A DNA stretch of 64,000 bases from Didymodactylos carnosus (GCA_905250885.1 CAJNOQ010000098.1:1-64000); one strand, 5' to 3'. Positions 29,233-41,615 are shown, numbered from the stretch's first letter. The notes: a model not told the origin generated them from the sequence alone. Made by a program: numbers and translations.

Positions 29233-30645
29233 GATTGTGTATTTTGTTTTGACTATCAGCAAGGTCGTTGTACATTTTCCGATTGCAAATATATTCATTG
29301 TACACGCGATGAAGAAGAAGATTACATCAAATCTGGTATAATATCACAAAATATACAGAATCAATTAGACCGAGGTATTGGAAATTATTCTGATACACCC
29401 TATTGCAAAGATTTTTTGAATGATTCATGTCGTCGTAAATATTGTAAATATCGTCATTCAAAACCTTTTCATGGTAATGATAATACACAATCATTTGAAA
29501 TTAAAAATAGTTCAACATTATTACGTAAGAGAAAATATTCAAATTCCTATTGTATAGAATCAACAAAGCGTTCACGACATCATGACATGTTCTCTGATCT
29601 TTTATCATCATTATTCACTATATTGGCATCGACACAAACAGTCTTATCAGATTTACGAAACGATACACTGAATGAAAAATTACAGAAACTTAAAGAACAA
29701 TTGAATGATTTAAAAATGAAAAATGTCATGCTAACGGATGAAAATACCAAATTAAAACTACAACAGACAACTTTAAAAGATTGTAATGCAAATTCAAGTC
29801 TAGAAAATCGAACAAATATTACAATGTCAGCAAGGTAAATATTAACAGACAATAATTTTATTGATATGGCATTATAGACGATTTATTTTTATTTTAGTCT
29901 TCAGCAACAATCGACTGTACCTAGTACATTGAATTTAAATCATTTGTTTGACTCACTCAATTCTATTGTTCATATGGCAACATCAAATTTATCGCCAAAT
30001 TCAACAGCCTGTAACGAGCCATCAATATCATTATTAACAAGTCAACAGTCCGTTCATTCGTTGAATCTCTTACCTCCTACATCTTCTGCTCCAGTAACAT
30101 CGGCAAACAATGTTTTAAAACATTTGGCTGATACATTGCAACAGACTAGTTACACTCTACCACAAATGATATGGCAAATATCAAATGCAGCTCGAGCATT
30201 GAGTACGTCAACAAATCAAACAATTTCGCATCATCCAATACTGAACAATACACATTTAACATCAGTTTATCCTTCTTTTCATAACCCAACACCATATGAG
30301 CATCATCAATTTCAAATGCCAATACCGGCATCTTTGTCTTTACAGTCCTCATCGTACAGTCAAAAATGTCCTACAATTACTACAATACCCAATGTTCCCC
30401 TGCCTCCGCCACCACTATTACCAACAATTAATTTATGTGGTAAAACGACATCTTCATCTTCTCTATACGATTCTTTTTGTTTACCTCCGAGAGCTCCAGC
30501 CACGTTTACTACAACAACAACATATCGAACAAAAGACTCAATGTCATTGATCGATCCTATGGGTCAATATCAATACCAATGTTTATTACCACCACCATCT
30601 TTCTCAACTCCTCAACCTGTGCCACCTCCATTTATATCTCATTGA
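29233..30645 (+). CDS. ZC3H10: CCCH zinc-finger protein, ZC3H10-like (5' end not found)
   Basis: Two joined exons (29233-29834 and 29898-30645) give ~450 residues. ZC3H10 proteins bind RNA through three C-x7-8-C-x4-6-C-x3-H fingers and have been linked to microRNA processing and mitochondrial regulation. Visible here are finger 2 (FCFDYQQGRCTFSDCKYIH, then an acidic EEEDY as in the family), finger 3 (YCKDFLNDSCRRKYCKYRH), a leucine-zipper-like coiled coil (LKEQLNDLKMKNVMLTDE) and a Pro/Ser/Gln-rich tail. The order matches human ZC3H10. The first exon starts after a good acceptor and lacks an ATG, so an upstream exon with the start, and possibly finger 1, is missing from this model. The stop is 181 bp before the NDUFA5 start. 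Confidence 0.8.
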
Positions 30646-30820
30646 TTTATGTATTTATCATAGGGAATAAAATTGTGTATTAAAAATATTTCTTTTTACG
30701 ATCTAAGATGGTTTGATGACTCTATTGATTCTTGCTTTTCTTAGTGATAGTCTTCATTTGTTCTTTGTCGGTTGATATTACTTATCTTCAGTTTTTCATT
30801 ATGTATGATCTACTATTTCA

Positions 30821-30829
30821 GATTAAATG
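30821..30829 (+). promoter_or_regulatory. Splice acceptor 5 bases before the NDUFA5 start
   Basis: TACTATTTCAG ends at 30821 and the ATG begins at 30827. The leader must therefore be spliced, either to a short upstream cis exon or to a trans-spliced leader. The preceding gene stops only 181 bp upstream. Confidence 0.6.
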
Positions 30830-31435
30830 GCTGCGAAAGTCCTCAAGGCTGTGAGTATAACAATCGAAACTTCTAATTTATTCGAAACTGTTCTCAACTA
30901 ATTTTAGACGACAAATTTAACGGGTTTGGCTGTTTCCAAAGATCCACATTATGTAAATGTTCTGTTATTTCATGTCAAGACTATTTGTCATTTGGTTCTT
31001 TTGAACTTTAGTCATTGAAACTTTTATATGGTAAAATATTGCGAGATTTAAAAAAAATACCGGATAATTCAGCGTATAGAAAATATACCGAAGAATTAAC
31101 TCAATCTCGACTTCAGCACGTTTTATCGGTGAGAAAACAAAAATAGTTTGCTTATGTATTTTTTCATTTGTCCATATTAGAACAGAAGTCAGATATTGAT
31201 TATTTTAGGAGCCTGATATTGCAAAATTAGAACGTAAAATCAATTGTGGACAAATAGAAGAAGTCATAATTCAAGTATGTAATACTGTTTTTTTGGTTAG
31301 TTTATTCCATTCTGATTATTGTTGTTTTGGTAGGCTGAAAATGAATTGACGTGTGCAAGACGAATGACTGAACATAAAGTGTGGGAACCGTTAACCGCTC
31401 AAGCTCCTGCTAACCAATGGAAATGGCCAATCTAA
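30827..31435 (+). CDS. NDUFA5: NADH dehydrogenase 1 alpha subcomplex subunit 5 (B13)
   Basis: Five exons (30827-30850, 30908-30952, 31012-31128, 31209-31274, 31334-31435) give 117 residues, one more than human. It is an accessory subunit of mitochondrial complex I in the peripheral (matrix) arm. The whole protein is collinear with the family: [11 protein letters not shown] at the start, [29 protein letters not shown], and the ending [14 protein letters not shown]. The family needs no cleaved presequence and none is evident. It sits between ZC3H10 (181 bp upstream) and SH3BP5 (231 bp downstream) on the same strand. Confidence 0.96.
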
Positions 31436-31666
31436 ATTTTTGAAAGACAACATTTTTTCACCTCCGCACATGTATTTAGTTTTTTCTAGTTTTTTTTCAG
31501 TAGCTTGTTTAAAATAGATGACTTTTTTTTCTCTTCAAAGTTCTTTATTATATTTGTTAAGCAATTCTGAGAACGATGTCATGTATCTTTGTTCAAACTG
31601 TGTGTAGATTTCGTATTTTCTAGATTTGTTTTGTCTTATTTTTTAATTGTCAATTTTATAAGTTGA

Positions 31667-34188
31667 ATGTCATTATCATCAGAGGAAAAAATTGAAAACG
31701 AGGACAATGAAGAGGATTTAGAGAATCAAGACAATAATCAAATTGCTCAGCAACAAAATCATGATGAAGAAGATGATAATAAAGAACCGTTAGATCCACG
31801 AATACAGGTAACAAACAGAATATTTTTACAAATTTTACAATGGTGAAACTTGATTGATTCTATTTAGGATGAACTAGAGCGTGCTAATGCTGCCATGAGC
31901 GAAGTGAATAATCTTGAAACACAGTTTGATGTGAGAATCAACGTATACAAGTATTTGAGCTCAGTTTATATTCTTGTTATTTATTTTAGGAAGCTCAACA
32001 ACTATTTCAAACAATGTTTTCTAATTGTAAACAACGTTTAGCAGTATTATCAAAAAAGCTCGGACGTTGTGTTGAAAAGGCTCGACCATACTATGAAGCT
32101 TGTAAGCAAGTTGAAGAGGTAAATAATAACCATTTCCAAACAAAGAATTCTAGTTATTGTTAACATTTTTTTTTTCAGGCACAACTTGAGACACAAAAAG
32201 CTGCACAAGAATTTCAACGATCGTTCGGTGTTTATCAAGTAGCAAAGGAAACGTTGAGTTTAGCAGAAAGTAAATTATTAACGGATGATAAACGTGAATT
32301 TGATGCCGTTTGGCAAGAATATGTTAATCATGCAACAATGAAAGTAAGAACGTTCTCTCTTTGTTGTTTGATACTCAATTTGTCTAAAAATGTAGGTAAT
32401 GCAAGCTGAACACGACAAAACACGGAGCGAACGTTTACATCAAGAAAAATCAAAACTTTATCAAGCTGCTGAAGAACGACATATGATGTTATATCGAACA
32501 CTACGACAATCCATACTCAAATCAAAGTAAATATTGTATACATAAGTAAAATGTACTAGCTGATTGACTATGTACAAGAATCGATAGTTTCCATATACTG
32601 ATCAAATTTTAAAATCATGCGATAATAATGGAAAAAAATTATTGCTCTACTCTTTTTAGAATAACTTTTTACTCCGTTCTTATTTAGATTGTATTTTGAC
32701 GCGAAAGCTAAAGCTGACTACGATTTACAGGTAACATTAATGGGTAAAAAATGAATTTGCCGTAGTTGTATTACATATACGTTTGTTGATTTAGACTCAA
32801 AAGTTACAGATTGAAGCTGTACAAAAAGCGATTTATCATGCTAAACGAATGTATCGAGCCGCCTTAAATAATTTAGAACGGATATCAGAAGAAGTAAAAA
32901 CAAAAATCTCATGTATAATAGTGCTCAGATATTTTTGATTTTAATTTTTAAGATTCATCTCAAACGAAAAAATCGAGTATTAGATTTGCCACCGCGTGAA
33001 CCAGGCGTTGGCTCAGAAAATCCTGATGAAGAAGAAACGTTTCACCCAATTAAACTACCTGAATTAGGTAAAAAGACAAAACAGATTTTATTTGTATGTT
33101 GAATATTATTGTTCATACTACATATTTAGAATCTTCACCGAATACTGTAACTTCAGGTAGATAAGACAGGAAGCATGTTGCTTGCTTTGAAATTTTATTT
33201 TTCATTTTATTCAGTTAGCTTTCTTTTATTTTCCAATATTGAAATTTTCTTATGTCCTTTTGTTTCAATAATCATTTTATCCTACAGATGAAACTTCCTT
33301 ATCCAAGTATGAGATTTAAAAATGAAATTAATTATAGTTAGCAGAGAGATATTTTACTATGATAAATTTTTAAATTATTTCATCAGACTTTTCTCGTTCT
33401 TTTTAGAATTGACTGAATTTCCAAAAATTGATCTGTCCGATGATTCGGATGACAATTTATCAACAGCAAGTAATCCTACATTTTCACATTCAATCAGTTC
33501 AACATTGTCTATATCTCCATCGTTAATCGAATTATTGACTCTCAGTAATAACAGTAGTAACTTTGAAAACGATAAAACTCCAGTCCATGCCTCTAATTCT
33601 CCTGCTCATCATCATCTTCACACGTTTCATCGCACACAAACAAAACAAAATTCATTTGATTCTGTTACAGTACCATCACCATCAACTACAACAACGAATT
33701 ATGAATCGTTTAATGATTGTATTCAATTATCTGCATCACCTAAATTATCGCCAAAATCATTGATTGAATTTAAAAATGGTCAATATGTCTTAAAACAATC
33801 ATCATCAACTGGTAAAAAAGCATCACGTACACCAAGTGAAAATGATTCATCAATAAATCTTGAACCTCAACAACTACAATGTCATTTACGAACACAATCA
33901 GCAGCTATTGATCGTGTAAGTGGTGAGGGAAAAGCAGATATGACATCATTCATCGAATATTCTACACAATCCAAACGAAAAAGTTCATTAAAAGATAACA
34001 GACAACGAAAACACGGTCTCTCAAGTACACAATCGTTAAGAAAATTAAATGGTAGGATGTATAGTCAGTCACAGAATAATGAAACACCATTACTCTCAAA
34101 TTTAATGCTTAGACATAATTATAATAATAATGATCATCTCCAACATATCAAACACAATAGTGATTCTGATTTAAAAATAAAACAATAA
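31667..34188 (+). CDS. SH3BP5: SH3-domain-binding protein 5 (Rab11 GEF)
   Basis: Likely exons are 31667-31807, 31868-31930, 31990-32118, 32179-32343, 32396-32526, 32688-32730, 32795-32893, 32953-33067, 33130-33156 and 33407-34188, giving about 564 residues. SH3BP5/REI-1 proteins activate Rab11 on recycling and trans-Golgi membranes; the catalytic part is a long V-shaped antiparallel coiled coil. Here the acidic N-terminus (to ~50) is followed by the coiled-coil region (~50-320) with family words such as ELERANAAMSEVNNLE, ARPYYEACKQ, VMQAEHDKTRSERLHQEK and KLYFDAKAKADYDLQ. The tail is Ser/Thr/Asn-rich and poorly conserved. The 27-nt exon at 33130-33156 can be skipped in frame. A possible extra exon at 33287-33310 breaks the frame and was left out. 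The coiled-coil part is secure; tail exons are less so. Confidence 0.9.
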
Positions 34189-35465
34189 ATTGTAATCTTC
34201 TTTTTCTCTATGTTATGATCAAAACAAGCATCAACTCTTTTCTTTCTTTTTCAAACGTAGCAAATTATCTGTAAAATCAGAATTTGATCAGTCAACAGTT
34301 CTTGATAAGTGTTCAGAGACCCATATTCGACACTTCCATCCAGAAAAGACTCAATCACTAAAACGGTTATCAGACTCGTAATCAGTGAAGTGAGTGAGCT
34401 ACTTTGAAGGCAATTTTGAAACAGTTGTATAATACTCAAATGAGTGTAATATACCTTAAACGTTAGCCAATTTCTTTAGTTTTTACGGCAAAAATAAAGT
34501 TTTAAATGAACACTCATTACGAAAGGTTTAGTTTTTCGGATTAAAATATCTATATATCTTTTACACAATCAAATTGGGAAGAAAAAAGAGTTGATGTTTA
34601 GCGTCTTTTTATATCTTGACGTGTGAAAGCTTATTTCTTGTTGAGTGGTGTGTAATGCTTGCTCTTTAAATTATGCTTATGATTGAGGATATGATACAAG
34701 TAATATGAACGCTTTTGAATCTCATTAGTGCAAATTGAAAAGATTCTTCTACTATTAACGGCTTAAGGAATAAATTTTTATTTCATTAATGCATATGATA
34801 ATTTACGCAAAAAAATATATTTCAATCTCTATTTTAAATGCGTTTTTATATGCATAAAAAATGCATAAGTTACGGCTATGCTTGTTTTTTTATTTCAATT
34901 CTTTATTATAAATTTTTTATTTAATTGCTGAGCAATAAAAAGAATTAATTTGTATAAAATACCATGTTTCTTTCTCTTGTATAAAATTTTCTCTTATTTC
35001 ATATGTGTGTGGAATGGGGTGAGCTATATTTATCTTTAGATTGCCCAGCTTTGATGCAAAAAAAAAACATATGTTAGCATAAAAATTGATTTTTGTTTAC
35101 TTTTCTTTTAGCATGAACCCATGGCATATTCGAAGTTTTCGTTTTTTTTTTGAATGAAATCTAATAAATTTATTGTCTTTTTCTGTTTTTGATCGACGTG
35201 AAACGTGTGCCTTTTCCTTATCAATTAGAAGGATCTGGAAAAATGTTGCTATTTTATTGTATTTAAAGTGTGTTCACAAATAAATTTCACGACTAAATCT
35301 TGTTTCTTATCGTAGAAAAAACTGTTTTATCTGTTGACATCGGTGAACTTTTTTCGATCTATTCTTAAGAATTTAAATCTGCCTTATTGAATATCAATAT
35401 TTGTCTTCTATTATACGTAATCTAATTGTATGATTTGCTCTAGACGACGAACTATAACGAGTTTA
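34189..35465. other. SH3BP5 3' flank
   Basis: Non-coding apart from a 34-codon frame at 34281-34381 that could be an alternative last SH3BP5 exon (see findings). From 34450 on, AT-rich sequence with no recognised feature. Confidence 0.45.
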
Positions 35466-36410
35466 ATGGAAATAAAGGTCAGCATTATTGGCGATAGTGG
35501 ATTTAATCAAACTGATATTTTATCGAATCATTAATCAAGTATATGAGACTAATACTTCATAGGAACGCTCGAGTGATAAGTTAATGAGTGGTCAAATAAA
35601 TTTCATTGATTGTCTATCATGTTTTTAATGTGATCGAAAATATTTTGATAATCTATTGCAAGTTAATTATCGTGCAAATTTATAAGCATTTAAAGAAATG
35701 AATGATAATCTAATATCAGCAATGACAGGTATCGGATCATTGGTCACTGAATCAAAATATGATGTACTTTTCATTTCAGGTAGGTGTTTTATGTAATAGT
35801 AACAAAAAAGTTGATTATTATCTTATTTAACAAAGAGACTACTACTCATACAATGACTAATACGTGATTGATGTGTTAATATCTGTCGCTGATCTTTTTT
35901 TTTCTACGGATACTTATACTGGTATGATCGAATTTCGTTGTTTTAAATATTTATAGTCGCTTACTTCCATAAAATGTAATGCCATGTATCAATACATTCA
36001 CAATATCATCATGAACTACGTCAATTATTAATTGAATCTTGTAAAGAACTAAAAATTGATGGTTATAAAGAAAAACTGAATATATCAACATATTCTGAAA
36101 ATAAAGTCTGTCTCGGTTGGAATTGTACAACAAACGATATGACACTAACATCTGAAATTAGAAGCAATAGCAATAGAAACAAGAGCAATTAGCAATTAGC
36201 AATAGAACTGATGTTTTCGTATGTCGTCTTAGTCATTGCTCCGGAGGACACTGGCTAAAAAGAAGTTGGTAAGATTCTCTATGACTATTCCATGCGATTA
36301 GTAGAAAATAACTTTTTTTTTTTCAAAGGTACTGTCGTTCCTAACGAAACTGTAACCATAATTAAAACAATATATTCAAAAGCGATTGAAATGCTGAAAT
36401 GAACGATTAA
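35466..36410 (+). pseudogene. MTAP: Decayed MTAP (methylthioadenosine phosphorylase) copy
   Basis: MTAP phosphorolyses methylthioadenosine in the methionine salvage pathway. Pieces in family order are visible in changing frames: MEIKVSIIGDSGFNQTDIL (35466 on; family VKIGIIGGTGLDDPEIL), GQINFIDCLSCF, LQVNYRANL-AFKE (family KVNYQANIWALKE), a GSLVTE word (family GSLREE), QYHHELRQLLIESCKELKI (family CPKTREVLIETAKKLGL) near 36000, and PNETVTIIKTIYSKAIEML near 36340 (family VDRVLKTLKENANKAKSLL). Stops interrupt it early (TAA at 35532) and repeatedly afterwards, and frame changes are frequent. The catalytic middle is poorly preserved. Some original introns seem retained, so this is a decayed gene copy rather than a retrocopy. 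Confidence 0.7.
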
Positions 36411-36929
36411 AAAGATTGAACAGATTAAACAAATACTTGGAAGAAACGTGTTGATAAAACGTTCATGAAACGCTGATAATTGTCGATGATGATTTTTTAT
36501 TGTAACTCTCGTGTGTCTTTCAGTAAACTAAGATTTTTTGATCGTTCGATTAATCTCAGTTAATTAGAGAAAAGGGATGGAGTCTTGCTGTGAACAAAAA
36601 TATTTTGCAAAATTTCTAGTAGGACGATAACAAATTTGTGAAACTTTCATTGGATCTAGACCGAATGAGTTCACCCCATTTACACGATTGATATCCTTTA
36701 GTAACGATCTAGATACTGAATTCTAAAAATGTGATGGTTTTATTTACAATATTTTCTTGCCTATCTTTACTTGTTAGAAATTGGTACCTTTTTTTATGCC
36801 GTGTTAGATGGCAGACAATATTATTGTTTTTGCTTATTTTTCAATTAAATTACAAAGATAATGGAATCCAAAACTATTAGACTTGACATTTCTGGATATT
36901 TTTCATATTGTTCTTCCTTTTTCTTTCAG
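36411..36929. other. Spacer upstream of syntaxin-16
   Basis: No gene seen. It ends in a strong acceptor (TTCCTTTTTCTTTCAG, ending at 36929), which lies 61 bases before the syntaxin ATG. Confidence 0.45.
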
Positions 36930-36990
36930 TATGATAATAATTCATGTTACATGTAAATTCAAATGAGACCGATTCTCTAATCAAACAACA

Positions 36991-39113
36991 ATGACGAGTC
37001 GAAATCTGACATCAAATTTTTTAGAATTTCGGAATCGAGCTGTTCGAGATAGAAATTACAATACGGATGATAAAGTATGTAGTTGACTTTCTCTCTTAAA
37101 TAATTAAAATCATGTTTTATTACTTTTCTCTTTTAAGTCAACCGATGATCGTACGGCGTTGATTGAAAATGAAGAAGAAATTGTACAATTTGAAAATAAT
37201 TTACCACCAAGCTGGTATGTCTCTCATTTTCTTATGATAGTGTCTGAAGAGGGAAGAAGCATCCTCCACCTTGTGGATACACTATCTCTTTACTACAGCT
37301 CCAAGCAGTAGAGTCCTGCGTGTTTAACCGATTCCGATTCAGAACGTGAAGCCGCGGATTCGAGACGGGTTTCAGTTCATCTTGGATCGGATTTGTTTCC
37401 AATCCCGATTCTTCTAGTTTGATATACAGGGAGATAAGAGACAATTTTAAATAAATAAAAAAGAATGAAAAATAAGGAAAACGGACTGGTGTTTCACATC
37501 AGACGTACAATCGACCAAGTGAATTTTATTTTTGTATCCATACGAGTAGAAATTTACTAACGTTAAAATGAAAGAGAGCACTACTTCACTAGAAAAAAAA
37601 TATTTCGGGTTCGAGCGGGTTCGGGACAGATTTTATTTGAAAAAAATCGGGATCGAGTTGGGGATCCCGAAAAAGTTCTGACGGGTTCGAAAATCTCAAA
37701 CCTGCAGGACTCTAACGAGCAGAAGTTCAATCTAATCTTTAGTTCCATCATCTTATACACATTTACTATAGCTTTCTGCCCGCGATTGTACGTCACACTG
37801 TTATCGAATGTCGACGACATCGCGGTTCGAACATTGTATTTTTGATGTACATGACGAACAACATAATTATTAAGCTTTGCTTAATTTTATGAATGTTTTG
37901 TTCATAGGATAGAAACACAAAGACGTATTCAATTACAATTTGATCAAGTTCGGAGTCGAAGTAAGGAGACTGATAATTTCTATTTTTATTATTTTCATCT
38001 TGTTCTTTCATCTTTTAAGTGAAAAGACTAACACAATTACATGATAAACATTTAACTCGACCCGATTTCGATGAAAATTCAAGTGAAGAAAAGGAAATTG
38101 AATCAACCACCAAAGACATTACAGCAGTATAGATTTATTTCATTCTATATCTTTATTATTAAATTTTTCGACATATACTGGTTGATTTAGATGTTAAATA
38201 GTTGTCATATCTCCGTTCAACAAATTTCCAATCAAACAAATCAGTCACAAACAAATGTGTATGATAAACGTTTAGCAAATAATATTGTACAAGCGACAGC
38301 CTCAGCACTACAGGATTTAACCATAAAATTTAGAAAATGTCAGTCGAATTACCTTCATAGTAAGTAATATCTTTACTTACCACAGATTTTACATCTCGGA
38401 TAATCAATAAACATTTCCATTTTTGAACCGACTATTGTTATAGTGAAGTTTTGATGCCTATTTTTCTTTGCAAAATTAAATCAATTCATAACATGTGTAT
38501 TATTTGTTAAACATAACTGAAGGCTACTTCATTACTTTTGTTGCATATTTATTTTAGAATTACAAGCACGAAAAGAAAATTTTAATAAAACTATGCCAGA
38601 TATGGAAATTGATATTCATTCAAATCCCTTTGGTGATCAAGATAGTAAAAGCAATTTCGATCAAATATCGGTATGACAAGTCGAATCGATCGGTTTACTG
38701 TTTGTTTTGTTGCTTTGTTTAATAGCTCACTTCTGAAGATCAACTACAATTAACCAGTCAAAATGTGCAGTTTTTAGAAAAACGTGATAAAGAAATCAAA
38801 GAAGTATTGAAATCAATTGAAGATGTGAATGAAATATTTCGAGATGTAGCATCTATTGTAGCTAGTCAAGTATGCCATATATTTCAGCAACTCAATAATG
38901 AAGTTTTATTACTTTTTGTTCATTTAGGGTACGATACTTGATCAAATCGATTATAATATTGAAAATGCTGTAATTCAAGTTGAACAAGGCAAACAACATT
39001 TACAAAAAGCTGTTGAACATAAAAAACGTGGATTAAAATTTAAATTAATCTTAATCGGTATTGGAGTATCGATACTCCTATTCATTATTTTTATAACTGT
39101 TATTAGTAGATAA
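36991..39113 (+). CDS. STX16: Syntaxin-16 (Qa-SNARE)
   Basis: Eight exons (36991-37074, 37138-37214, 37908-37960, 38020-38126, 38191-38359, 38558-38670, 38726-38869, 38928-39113) give 310 residues. Syntaxin-16/Tlg2 drives fusion of endosome-derived carriers with the trans-Golgi. Family features in order are MTSRNLTSNFLEFRNRA at the start, the PPSW word, LHDKHLTRPDFDENSSEE at the regulatory-domain start, ALQDLTIKFRKCQSNYL, a SNARE helix (~217-270) with the ionic-layer glutamine Q249 in VASQGTILDQIDYN, and a C-terminal anchor at 289-309. Length and motif order match the family. Intron 2 (37215-37907) holds a miniature transposon. The start follows an acceptor at 36929. Confidence 0.95.
37311..37712. 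mobile_element. MITE, 402 bp, in syntaxin-16 intron 2
   Basis: Ends GAGTCCTGCGTG and GAGTCCTGCAGG (right end inverted) are flanked by TA at 37309-37310 and 37713-37714. Near both ends are degenerate inverted stretches rich in CGGGTTCGA and GATCGG words. There is no coding capacity. The ends match the element at 19850-20105 in the GAG-N-CCTGC pattern. Its insertion inflates the host intron to ~690 bp. Confidence 0.72.
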
Positions 39114-40993
39114 GAATTTCATTGAAAATTACATTCCACGAATAAACAAATGATAAATGCATCGGTTCATTTTCCATTGTAATTCATTTCTTTTATAAAC
39201 AGCCGTCACCAATCTTTATTAGTCGTCAGGGTTGTGAACCCTTGCATGATCAGAAGTAGAGCGATCTAGTATCTAAGAATTTTCTTCCCTTGATAATTTC
39301 AGTTTTTATAGATTAGTGGTATGGAAAATAATTGATTATCTTAGTTGAACAACCTTTCTATGAATTTTTATCGTCTATAATCCCATAATCTCACGATACT
39401 TGATTTTTTTACTTGACAACTACTTTGTTATCTCATATATGTTCTGTTGTTGTTGTTGTTGTTTCTACTGTTTCATAGTTAATTCTATCGATAATGTTTA
39501 TTTTTGTAAAAAGCGGCTGTAAACTTATATTTATTTATTTATTTGTAATTCTGTTGTTTTGTATGTAATGAAGTAACGATCCTTATTGAAAAAATGTGAA
39601 TAACATGGTTTATTCTTCTATTAGTCTGAATTTGAATAATAGAAGACCATGAATAGAAGAGTGACGAGGAAAAAAAAACGTTTTCTTAAACTTATTTTTT
39701 GGAGCCTGATTGTATTAAATACGTAAAACTTTTCGTTTCTCATGATGGTAAAACAAGCAAATCGTCAAAGAATAACTGTTTTTAATTTACATTGTCATCA
39801 GTGAACGATTAGATTAATTTTTTTTATCTTTTATCTAGTAAATGAAACAAATTCCCTTTTGAGGATGTTTTCGCAGATTTTTGCATGAATTTTTGATTTT
39901 CTCGATGAATATTAATAATACTGTTTCCAATTTCTCAATCGATGTTGATAATACACATATTGGACATGATATTAATATACGTCACGGTTACATAATTTTC
40001 ATAGATGAGCTCGAAGACATCACTTAGCATCACTTTAGCGAACGTGGAAACTCGTTAAAAACTAAAATAATTAAATACCTGCGACTAAAATTCGTTTAAC
40101 CATGAAAAGACTAAATAGTAAATAATGTTCGCCGTTTTACTTCATCTAAATATTCGATGATAGATGCAAATACATTAAAATCGATTGAATCAGGTGTAGT
40201 AGGATTTCAGTAACAAACCATTTTTTTACAATAATGATATTTTTTGTATAATGGCAGGATCCTATCAAATAGTATCGTAACAGTTAATAGAGTGCACGAA
40301 AGATAAATCAATATGATGTGAAATGCTGATGAAACAAAAAAGACTTCAGCGCGATGTAATAGCAACTTTGTCAACCTCAACTTTTATGCGAATAATTAAC
40401 ATAAAAGTTTGACATAAGCAGATTTTGAAAGATGAATAGTTTTTCGTGGAAGAAATTCTAACGAAAAGTCAAAAAGGCATACTGCAGTTTTCACTGATCT
40501 TGACATGCTAATTGTACAATATTTAAAATATTTACAATCAACAACATTGGATACTGAATACGTTTTTTATATACATTAGAAAATAACTAAATATGAAAGA
40601 GACATTGGGTTGTAATATTGAAGAATGAACAATCGAGTTTAATTTTGCAGTTTATTTTGACGCTATGTTTTAATTATTCTAGTATCTAGTAAATATTTGA
40701 CAATTAGTTAAAGTAGGAAAGGATTCAGTCAACGGGAGTGCAAATATACGAATCTTTGAATACAAGAGAGTTTTAAAGAATAACAGGGAATAGGAAAATT
40801 TCAAGTGTTGAGAAATGAACAATCAGTTATGAACTCCTTTGATAGTCATATTGTACAATCCACAATGCCAGTTTACAATTGAATTGTCTAAAGTGCTCTG
40901 TTCGTCAGTTAACAGTAAACTTATATTTTTTTTAACGTATAAGTAAACTTTACTGTTAAATATGAACGCTTTATTGAATAAAGCGTTCAGTAA
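39114..40993. other. Intergenic, syntaxin-16 to tRNA
   Basis: AT-rich, with no supported gene. A (TTG)n tract lies near 39449-39466. Confidence 0.5.
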
Positions 40994-41067
40994 GCTCTTG
41001 TAGCGCAATCGGTTAGCGCGTTTGGCTGTTAACCAAAAGGTTGGTGGTTCAAGTCCACCCAGGAGCG
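40994..41067 (+). tRNA. tRNA-Asn (anticodon GTT)
   Basis: A 74-nt cloverleaf without intron. The acceptor stem GCTCTTG (40994-41000) pairs with CAGGAGC (41060-41066) with one G-U pair, and the discriminator base is G. The D-arm carries AGCGCAATCGGTTAGCGC, the anticodon loop CTGTTAA has GTT at 41028-41030, and the T-arm contains the B-box GGTTCAAGTCC. A T-rich run begins a few bases downstream (41068 on), as expected for RNA polymerase III termination. CCA is not encoded, as usual in eukaryotes. Confidence 0.96.
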
Positions 41068-41218
41068 TTTATTTTTTAACAGCCTTAACTTCGACAGATA
41101 TTCCTTGACTTTAGTCTAGGGTCTTACAAAATGGTTGTCTGTGTGTGTGCAAAATACGGAAAAATGGCTGTCAGATATTCTATGGATAAGCGAATCATAA
41201 GAGACAACAGTAGAAAAT

Positions 41219-41330
41219 AGATAGCAGTCAACTGTGACAATACAAAAAAAGGGATCCACAGGTAATAAAATTGATAGTGTATAGATAATCTATTATAACG
41301 AATCGATTAGAAATACTTCCAACCTTCTTG
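41219..41330. repeat. Dispersed repeat, copy 1
   Basis: The block from ATAGCAGTCAACTGTG to AACCTTCTT, including ATAATCTATTATAACGAATCG, recurs in the same orientation at 46263-46381 with roughly 80% similarity by eye. It is non-coding and of unknown class. Confidence 0.6.
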
Positions 41331-41461
41331 GGGTCTGCAGAGGGTGTGCAGAAAACCTTTTAACTTTATATTACATTAGATGGTTTTTTGGTGGAATCAG
41401 AGAAGTTCATAGCGTTTCTCATCTATACTGGTTGCGAACGCCGACAGAAGGGAAGCGTGAG

Positions 41462-41615
41462 CAGTGTTTTTAATGATTAGTGGGTCTCGCTTGAACAAAA
41501 TGGGTTTCCACTTTGAAAATTCGATTTCCACTTTGTTTTTAGCAGAGAAAACATGGAAAATGCAGTGGTAAACTGTGGAAACCCATTTTGCTTAAAATTT
41601 CTATTAAAAACACTG
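41462..41615. mobile_element. hAT-like MITE, 154 bp, with 8-bp TSD
   Basis: The termini are CAGTGTTTTTAAT and its inverse ATTAAAAACACTG, with longer subterminal inverted stretches (AAAATGGGTTTCCAC and its complement). An exact 8-bp duplication AGCGTGAG flanks it (41454-41461 and 41616-41623). An 8-bp target duplication with CAGTG/CACTG ends fits the hAT superfamily. It is too short to encode a transposase, so it is non-autonomous. Confidence 0.85.

Noticed and set aside
33287-33310. Extra SH3BP5 exon between a good acceptor and a GTATGA donor
   Set aside because: Including its 19 nt gives a frame that meets a stop at the start of the last exon; skipping it keeps the frame.
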